Shown: positions 34,023-39,554 of the stretch, one piece after another
Layout: every line of letters begins with the position of its first letter
How positions within the stretch are numbered: the stretch's first letter is position 1
Source of the DNA: Gammaproteobacteria bacterium
GTDB taxonomy: Bacteria > Pseudomonadota > Gammaproteobacteria > PIVX01
Direction: 5' to 3'
NCBI GenBank assembly: GCA_003353785.1
Contig: PIVX01000015.1
Coordinates: 1-39,554, forward strand
DNA length: 39,554 bases
Notes under the pieces: model-generated
The model's input: only the letters and a program-made list of their open reading frames with translations
What the model was told of the DNA's origin: nothing
The model's database searches: none
Program-made: the position numbers and the translations under genes

Positions 34023-35681
34023 ATGATTGTCAATACGCCTACAGGTAAAAAATCTGAACTTTTAATGCCGGCAGGATCTTTACAAAAGTTAAAGATAGCC
34101 CTACTTTACGGTGCTGATGCTGTATATCTTGGTACCCCAGATATGTCTCTTAGAACAAAATCTGCGTTTTCATTAGCAGAAATAGTAGAAGGAATTCAGT
34201 ATGCTCATACTCTTAATAAAAGAGTATATCTTACTCTTAATATATTTTCTCATAATAAAGATATTGCTAAGTTGTCAGGTTTTTTAGATACTATTAAGCA
34301 AGTGGAGCCAGATGGATTAATTATCTCTGATCCAGGAATATTGCAATATGTTAAAGAAAATATTCCAAGCATACCTATTCACATTTCGACACAAGCAAAT
34401 GTTTGCTCATGGTTGTCAGTTAAATTTTGGCAGCAACAAGGAGCTGAACTCATAGTTTTAGCCAGAGAAGTTTCATTTGAAGAACTTAGTGAAATAAGGC
34501 AGAAATGTCCTGATATTAAATTGGAAACTTTTATTCATGGAGCAATGTGTATGACCTACTCAGGTAGGTGCTTACTGTCAAATTATATGTCAGAACGAGG
34601 AGCAAACCAGGGTAATTGTGCTAATAGTTGTCGCTGGAATTATAAGCTCAAAATTCGTTTAAAAGACGGTACGTTGCAGGATCTCGAAATAGATGATAAT
34701 AATCGTGATATGTTTGATTTCTTGCTTGAAGAAGGCTGTCGGCCTGGAGAATTAATGCCTATTATTGAAGATAATAGAGGAACTTATATATTGAACTCTA
34801 AAGATTTATGCTTAATGCCAATATTAAGCGATTACCTTAAATTGGGTATAGATTCTTTAAAAGTTGAAGGTAGGAATAAAAGTGCTTATTACGTAGCAGT
34901 TGTTGCCAGAGCATATAGAAAGGCAATTGATGATTGGTATGAAAATCCAATAGAGTGGGATTATACTAAATATTTGGAAGAACTTCATACAGTACCTAAT
35001 CGTGGTTTTTCATTGGCATTTCATGAAGGGAGATTACAAGCACATTCTCATAATTATTATAATACTAGTTCTATTGGAACAAATGAATTTGCTGGGATTG
35101 TCACAGATATTAAAGAAGATTATATTTTGCTAGAAATTAAGAATAAAATAGTATCTGGCGATGTGCTGGAGTTTATTGTAGCTAATACTTTGAGTACTAT
35201 TTTATTGAGGATCTATGAGTTTGATGATGTTGGAAGTAATAATATTTTGGATGAAGTACATGCTGGTCAAGGAATTTCTATCAAAATTCCCTACTCACTT
35301 TTTCATTTAGAATCTAAGCTTTACTTACAACAGGCAATTCCATTAAATACTATAGTTAGAAAAATAAGAATTTTGAATAACTTGCAGGAAGCAAGAGTAA
35401 AATATGATAAAGTTTCAGAAAAGTTGGAACTTTCTGAAAATAATAAGGAATTTAATCTAAAAAAACTGTCATTGCTTAAAGCTGAGCTAAAAAATACTAA
35501 TAGCGGTAATGTGATAACAAATAAAATTATATCAAAAGACTCATGTTGTGGAAAAGGATGTAATGGATGTTTGATTTTTTGGAACTCTCCTAAGTATACT
35601 AAGGCTAGAAAATTGCTTGCAACTAAAAAACATGGACAAATGTTATCAAAAAGCGAAGTAGCTTTTTCTATTAACGAATAA
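34023..35681 (+). CDS. trhP: U32 family protein, TrhP (YegQ)-like tRNA hydroxylation factor
   Basis: In E. coli TrhP makes 5-hydroxyuridine at tRNA position 34 using prephenate. The protein (552 aa from the chosen start) shows ELLMPAGSLQKLKIALLYGADAVYLG, STQANVCSWLSVKFW, FIHGAMCMTYSGRCLLSNY and NQGNCANSCRWNYKL, the Cys set of the YegQ branch rather than RlhA. SLKVEGRNKSAYYVA and a C-terminal CCGKGCNGCLIFW add a second Cys cluster, suggesting Fe-S binding. An in-frame ATG exists at 33960, but the family normally begins only a few residues before the ELL.PAG block, so I prefer 34023. The family name 'peptidase' is historical. Confidence 0.85.
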   Translation: MIVNTPTGKKSELLMPAGSLQKLKIALLYGADAVYLGTPDMSLRTKSAFSLAEIVEGIQYAHTLNKRVYLTLNIFSHNKDIAKLSGFLDTIKQVEPDGLIISDPGILQYVKENIPSIPIHISTQANVCSWLSVKFWQQQGAELIVLAREVSFEELSEIRQKCPDIKLETFIHGAMCMTYSGRCLLSNYMSERGANQGNCANSCRWNYKLKIRLKDGTLQDLEIDDNNRDMFDFLLEEGCRPGELMPIIEDNRGTYILNSKDLCLMPILSDYLKLGIDSLKVEGRNKSAYYVAVVARAYRKAIDDWYENPIEWDYTKYLEELHTVPNRGFSLAFHEGRLQAHSHNYYNTSSIGTNEFAGIVTDIKEDYILLEIKNKIVSGDVLEFIVANTLSTILLRIYEFDDVGSNNILDEVHAGQGISIKIPYSLFHLESKLYLQQAIPLNTIVRKIRILNNLQEARVKYDKVSEKLELSENNKEFNLKKLSLLKAELKNTNSGNVITNKIISKDSCCGKGCNGCLIFWNSPKYTKARKLLATKKHGQMLSKSEVAFSINE

Positions 35682-35689
35682 TTCTGATG

Positions 35690-35734
35690 AAAACCTGTTT
35701 TTTAACATGTCTTTACAAAACATGTCATCGGAAT
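35690..35734 (+). terminator. Possible stem-loop after the U32 gene
   Basis: GATGA...TCATC closes a structure in which TGTTTT faces AAAACA, with one bulge and one mismatch. ACATGT also occurs twice inside. It lies 7 bp after the stop codon and about 45 bp before the HD gene, so it could separate the two or be an operator. Pairing is imperfect. Confidence 0.35.
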
Positions 35735-35779
35735 TACTATACTCAACATATATTTACAATTAATTGAGTATAACAATAT

Positions 35780-37120
35780 ATGAGTAATAAATTAAAAGTC
35801 ATTAATGATCCTATTCATAATTTGATCCAAATTAATTTTAACGATAATGATATATTATTACCTCTTATAGATCATCCTATAGTACAAAGATTGCGCTACA
35901 TTAAACAAATGGGATTAGCTGATTTAGTTTTTCCATCAGCGCTGCATAATAGGTTTAGTCATTCCATAGGCACTAGTTCTGTTGCTATGAAAATAGCAGC
36001 TCATCTTAAGTTATCAACTAAAAGAATTCAAATGATAGGATTATCAGGATTGTTACATGATATTGGGCATGGACCATTTTCTCATGCTTTTGAAAAAGTA
36101 TTTTCTGAAATTGGAGGGATCTCTCATGAGGAGTGGACACCTTACTTTATTCAAGAAATATTGAATGATAGCTTTATAGACCTTTATAGTAAACATAATC
36201 CTACAGCTAAATTATGTGAAGAAGATTTAATAAATATTGAACAAAATATTTCTTTAAAAGAAAACCATTCTCAATCTATTGATATTGATTTAATTTCATC
36301 TCAGTTAGATGCTGATAGATTAGATTACTTACTAAGAGATAGTCATTTCTGTGGAGTAAAATATGGGCATTATGATTTAGATTGGTTAATAAGCTGCATG
36401 ACTATTTTTATAGATGATAGTGGTAATGAGAAATTAGCTATTAGAATTAAAGCTTTAGAAGCTGTAGAACAATATCTTATGGCTAGAAGACTGATGAATA
36501 GCAAAATATATTATCATCGCTCTATTGTAGTAATGGAACATATATTAGTAAGACTATTAACTTTAGTTAAAGATAAAATACAAATGAATTATGAATTTCC
36601 TGGCGAGATATCTTCATGCCCCATTTTAAAATTTTTATCTTTGCTTGCTAAGTCTACTAAAGATACTAAAAGAGAGTTTATGCAGTCAAGCTTCAAATAT
36701 TATAAAATATTAAGTGATTTTGATATCTATTACTTAATTAGGTATATATGTACTCATAGCGATGATTTTAACGAAAGCCCTGATTTGCTAGCGTTGGCTA
36801 AAATACTATACTACAGAGATATTCCTCATTGTGTTTCTATTAAAGCAGAAAAGGTTAATGATTTAAAAAATGAAATAGATAACTTAGTTAAGAATGATCG
36901 TATTAATCCTTGGGAAATAGGTTTATTTAAGGAGCAAAGTATTTTTTATAATCATAAAGTTAATCCTATTTATGTTAGTTCTGAAGGTAAGATAGAGAAA
37001 CTGGAGCATATTTCTGAAATTGTGAAAAATATGTCTAATGACACTAAAGAGAGGCATTTTTTATATGTCATTGAATCTGCAGTTAATACAGATATTATAA
37101 GAAAATTACTAACAATGTAA
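35780..37120 (+). CDS. HD-domain phosphohydrolase (COG1078, SAMHD1/dNTPase-like)
   Basis: The 446-aa protein starts with VINDPIHNLIQI and LPLIDHPIVQRLRYIKQMG. It then has RFSHSIGTS (His61), GLLHDIGHGPFSH (His93-Asp94, His97) and SQLDADRLDYLLRDSHFCGV, the metal-binding HD set and the conserved arginine-aspartate block of COG1078. Relatives hydrolyse dNTPs, and the C-terminal half is variable and helical. It lies 98 bp after the U32 gene on the same strand. Confidence 0.88.
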   Translation: MSNKLKVINDPIHNLIQINFNDNDILLPLIDHPIVQRLRYIKQMGLADLVFPSALHNRFSHSIGTSSVAMKIAAHLKLSTKRIQMIGLSGLLHDIGHGPFSHAFEKVFSEIGGISHEEWTPYFIQEILNDSFIDLYSKHNPTAKLCEEDLINIEQNISLKENHSQSIDIDLISSQLDADRLDYLLRDSHFCGVKYGHYDLDWLISCMTIFIDDSGNEKLAIRIKALEAVEQYLMARRLMNSKIYYHRSIVVMEHILVRLLTLVKDKIQMNYEFPGEISSCPILKFLSLLAKSTKDTKREFMQSSFKYYKILSDFDIYYLIRYICTHSDDFNESPDLLALAKILYYRDIPHCVSIKAEKVNDLKNEIDNLVKNDRINPWEIGLFKEQSIFYNHKVNPIYVSSEGKIEKLEHISEIVKNMSNDTKERHFLYVIESAVNTDIIRKLLTM

Positions 37121-37322
37121 TAAATATAATAGTTTAAATCTTCACTAATAAACAGAGAAATCCTTACAGAACCTGAGATAATACTCATTATTTTTTTTTT
37201 AATTTTCCTATATACTTCTTTAATGAAAATTAATAGACTAAATAAAATAAATACCTTGAATATATAGTATTATCATTTATAATGTTTATTCTAGGATGTT
37301 TGCGTGTACCAGGGAGGTTAAT

Positions 37323-37517
37323 ATGCATGAACAGTGTAGGTATAGAGCACAAATTCATCAAAATAATAAAATTGTAGTTTCTTATTATTCTGATGATCTG
37401 TTTACTGTGAGAGATATGTTGCAGAATCTTGTTAAGCAAGAAATTTGCGATATTGAAGCTAGAATCATAGATAAAAATTTAGATAAAATTATCTTTAGTA
37501 TCAATAGTGTTGCTTAA
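37323..37517 (+). CDS. Small hypothetical protein (64 aa)
   Basis: A good ribosome site (GGGAGG, 7 bp before ATG) supports this start over an in-frame GTG/ATG further upstream. The sequence begins MHEQCRYRAQIHQNNKIVVS and continues with a probable beta-beta-alpha-beta layout (YYSDDLFTVRDMLQNLV, then CDIEARIIDKNLDKIIFSI). It is cytosolic with no known family. It lies between the HD gene and the convergent TpsB gene. Confidence 0.6.
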   Translation: MHEQCRYRAQIHQNNKIVVSYYSDDLFTVRDMLQNLVKQEICDIEARIIDKNLDKIIFSINSVA

Positions 37518-37549
37518 TATTAAATTAGGTTTTTCTTGTCTTTAACTAT

Positions 37550-39274
37550 CTAGAAAGATGCCATCACAGAGAAAAATACCCTTGCTGTACGCTTATCGCT
37601 TACACTCAATCTCTTACTGAGAGGTTTAGCAACTACTAACGATGTATCTATATATTTAGTAAGTTTTATTTTGAAACCACCGCCACCGGATGCTAACCTA
37701 TCTGGGATACCTTTTTGGCTGTCATTTATATTCCATACCTTTCCACCATCTATGTAAGCAAAAATAGTAGGAGGAGATACGAAGATCTCAGTTCTTTTCA
37801 TTGGAATTATCATTTGCAGTTCAGCTTTCCATGCTATTCCATGATCTCCTGTTATTTCAGAGGAGTCATATGCTAACCCAAATATACTTCCTCCAACACC
37901 GAATTCTTCAATGGAAGGCAATTGATCAAATGAGTATTGTCCTATAGTACTTATTAATACACCAAATGGACCAAATAGAGTTTGGTACCTGGTAAATGCT
38001 CCTCCAATTTTATTAAAAGTCTTGGTAAAACCTGCCCTAGATGGCCTTTTATTTGAAGCTCCTAGCATGTCTAAACCCTGATCCATATTAATAGAAACCA
38101 CATTAGCTCCATATGGATCTGCCCTATCATAGACAGCGCTTAACTGGAAAGCTCGGATAACATCTTTAAAGGCAATTGTCTCATTTAATCTATTTACACT
38201 CTCAGTAGCTCTAAAATTAAATAAAAATTTAAGATTTTGTTCACGAGTACGAATTAATGGATATGAGAACCCTGTATTAAATCTAAGACTATCACCCCTA
38301 CTATTTACACCGCTTATTCCTAATTCTTTTAAGTCTGGTGCAGATTTAGTATCACTATATTCTATGTCCCAAGTTAAACCGTGAGAATTTAATTGTTGCT
38401 GATGAAAAAGTTCATAATATCTAACTTCTCTAAAATCTTTAGTTCTCAATATTCGAACACCTGTTTTGCCGCCAGGCATTAATTCATTAAACTGAAAGCT
38501 TACGATCATTCGAACAGGCCCTAATAACTTCGTACCTCTGTTATCTATTAAAAAGCTCTGACTTGTAATAGAACGATTCACTACAAAAACTAAATCTGTA
38601 GCTCCTTGCATATTCTTGGAAGCTTTTAAGATAGTTCTAACTTTTACCCCTGGGATATCCTTAGCTAATAAAGCGTAACGTTCAAGTGTGTCAATATGCA
38701 AAGGTTTTTCTGCTTGTATATGCTGACCATATTTCTCTAAAAGTCCTTGGGTGAATTTGTTACATTCTCCTTCAATTTTCACATTGAATATATATCCTTC
38801 TATAATTCGGATAGTAACAATTCCTTTATCTATTTCTTGAGGAGGTAAAAATGCCTGTGATAGAACATAACCCTCATTTCTATATAGAACAGTAACTTTT
38901 TGTACAATAGATTGTAAAGTAGCAATAGTAATTCTCTTATTTAACTTAGCTTGATATATTTTTTCTATTTCTTCTCTTGGAACAAGATCAGAGCCTATAA
39001 TCTTGACCTTTTTTAGTTTAAAAGAAGTTTTCTCGGCATTAGGTATTTTATTCTCAGGAGTGATTGGTACCTGGATCCTAACAGATGTTGACTTAGGAGT
39101 AATTAAACTTTCTCTTTCAACTGGAAATCTACCAGCATCTAATTGCTCGTTAAATCTACCTGAATCTAATTGAGAACGGGCAGCTGGTTCAGCAGCAAAT
39201 ACTAAAGAATTTATGATTAATAATATTGGAATTAATAGAACTTTTGTAAAGACTAATTTTTTGGATATAAACAT
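37550..39274 (-). CDS. Two-partner secretion outer-membrane pore, ShlB/FhaC/HecB family (TpsB)
   Basis: Exports a large TpsA exoprotein. The 574-aa protein has a signal peptide (about 1-27, ending LVFA). A periplasmic linker (about 28-80) contains a duplicated QLD(S/A)GRF. POTRA domains follow (about 84-235: KLKKVKIIGSDLVPREEIEK, LYRNEGYVLSQAFLPPQEI, VTIRIIEGYIFNVKI), then a 16-strand-type barrel with SQSFLIDNRGTKLLGP, the VGGSIFGLAYDSSEITGDHG region (the VRG/Y-type family motif) and a final VFFSVMASF ending on Phe. The partner is not in the window unless the cut-off gene at 39439 is it. The linker shows a family-like N-terminal helix region. Confidence 0.93.
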   Translation of the reverse strand: MFISKKLVFTKVLLIPILLIINSLVFAAEPAARSQLDSGRFNEQLDAGRFPVERESLITPKSTSVRIQVPITPENKIPNAEKTSFKLKKVKIIGSDLVPREEIEKIYQAKLNKRITIATLQSIVQKVTVLYRNEGYVLSQAFLPPQEIDKGIVTIRIIEGYIFNVKIEGECNKFTQGLLEKYGQHIQAEKPLHIDTLERYALLAKDIPGVKVRTILKASKNMQGATDLVFVVNRSITSQSFLIDNRGTKLLGPVRMIVSFQFNELMPGGKTGVRILRTKDFREVRYYELFHQQQLNSHGLTWDIEYSDTKSAPDLKELGISGVNSRGDSLRFNTGFSYPLIRTREQNLKFLFNFRATESVNRLNETIAFKDVIRAFQLSAVYDRADPYGANVVSINMDQGLDMLGASNKRPSRAGFTKTFNKIGGAFTRYQTLFGPFGVLISTIGQYSFDQLPSIEEFGVGGSIFGLAYDSSEITGDHGIAWKAELQMIIPMKRTEIFVSPPTIFAYIDGGKVWNINDSQKGIPDRLASGGGGFKIKLTKYIDTSLVVAKPLSKRLSVSDKRTARVFFSVMASF

Positions 39275-39438
39275 TTTTATCTCATCAATACTTACGTAAT
39301 ATAAATATAAGTATAGAAATAAAATTATGCCAAAATTATATAATAATAATTCAATCCTATGTGCTAAATTATTGCAGTATTATATATAATGAAACAAAAA
39401 TGTAAATTTGTAATTTGTCAGGTTAAATATTCTCCAAA

Positions 39439-39554
39439 TCATTTTTTATCTTTTAACTCTAGTTTAAGAGCACAGTAAGAGAAAAGTTTCTTCTTACTAT
39501 CCTTAAACATGTTGATCTTACCATTGGAGAAGTACTCACAGATAGCCTTATCAG
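39439..39554 (-). CDS. 3' end of an unidentified gene (cut by window edge)
   Basis: The last 37 codons before a TGA at 39439 are open to the window edge and read DKAICEYFSNGKINMFKDSK and then KKLFSYCALKLELKDKK. The composition is protein-like and Lys-rich, with no terminal Phe. Lying 164 bp upstream of tpsB on the same strand, it could be the TpsA exoprotein's C-terminus. That is position-based inference only. Confidence 0.45.
   Translation of the reverse strand, partial: DKAICEYFSNGKINMFKDSKKKLFSYCALKLELKDKK

Noticed and set aside
1..39554. tRNA, rRNA or known riboswitch
   Set aside because: I scanned for T-arm-like GGTTCAA/GTTCGA contexts and conserved leader folds and found none that could be supported by eye.

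Overview
The window is AT-rich (about 30% GC by eye), densely coded, and dominated by secreted and surface proteins of a Gram-negative bacterium. Three inverse autotransporters, a CS1-type (alternate chaperone-usher) fimbrial operon, a two-partner-secretion pore, several small outer-membrane barrels, Sel1- and ankyrin-like proteins and six decayed IS30-family fragments suggest a host-associated, probably intracellular proteobacterium (Legionellales-like or Rickettsiales-like). The sequence alone does not settle which. I found no rRNA, tRNA, CRISPR array or prophage.

Layout. 1-1088: IS30 debris around a small membrane protein. 1089-4649: inverse autotransporter with a Lys/Glu-rich helix, a PPPINGA repeat tract and a long C-terminal region. 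4925-11145: accessory block with a broken Sel1-repeat gene, a secreted-protein pseudogene with two in-frame stops, an acidic cytosolic protein, two secreted proteins, and a CarF/TMEM189-type lipid desaturase gene lying between two IS30 remnants. 11493-15908: an outer-membrane barrel, the phhA-phhB phenylalanine hydroxylase pair, an HI0933-type flavoprotein and a membrane protein. 15988-24118: two more inverse autotransporters, one carrying a candidate clan CE cysteine protease/acetyltransferase passenger and one carrying a roughly 600-residue coiled coil with 54-residue repeats, together with small barrels, a GyrI-like protein and a small secreted protein. 24262-27094: beta-carbonic anhydrase, a DUF1801 protein, an RMF-like protein and a MipA/OmpV barrel. 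27096-31702 (minus strand): fimbrial operon in the order pilin, pilin, hairpin, chaperone, usher. 31922-37517: cytochrome b561, a secreted ankyrin-like protein, a TrhP/YegQ-type U32 protein, an HD phosphohydrolase and a small ORF. 37550-39554: a TpsB pore and the 3' end of another gene.

The main theme is a modular surface display system. One barrel type, followed by a conserved (L)P(V/I)RDID hinge, is reused three times within 22 kb with three unrelated passengers: proline-rich, enzyme-like and coiled-coil. The most interesting details are the H-E-Q-C enzyme passenger at 16618-18435, the usher gene that is out of frame by one base at a T10 tract within its signal peptide, and the desaturase gene between IS fragments.
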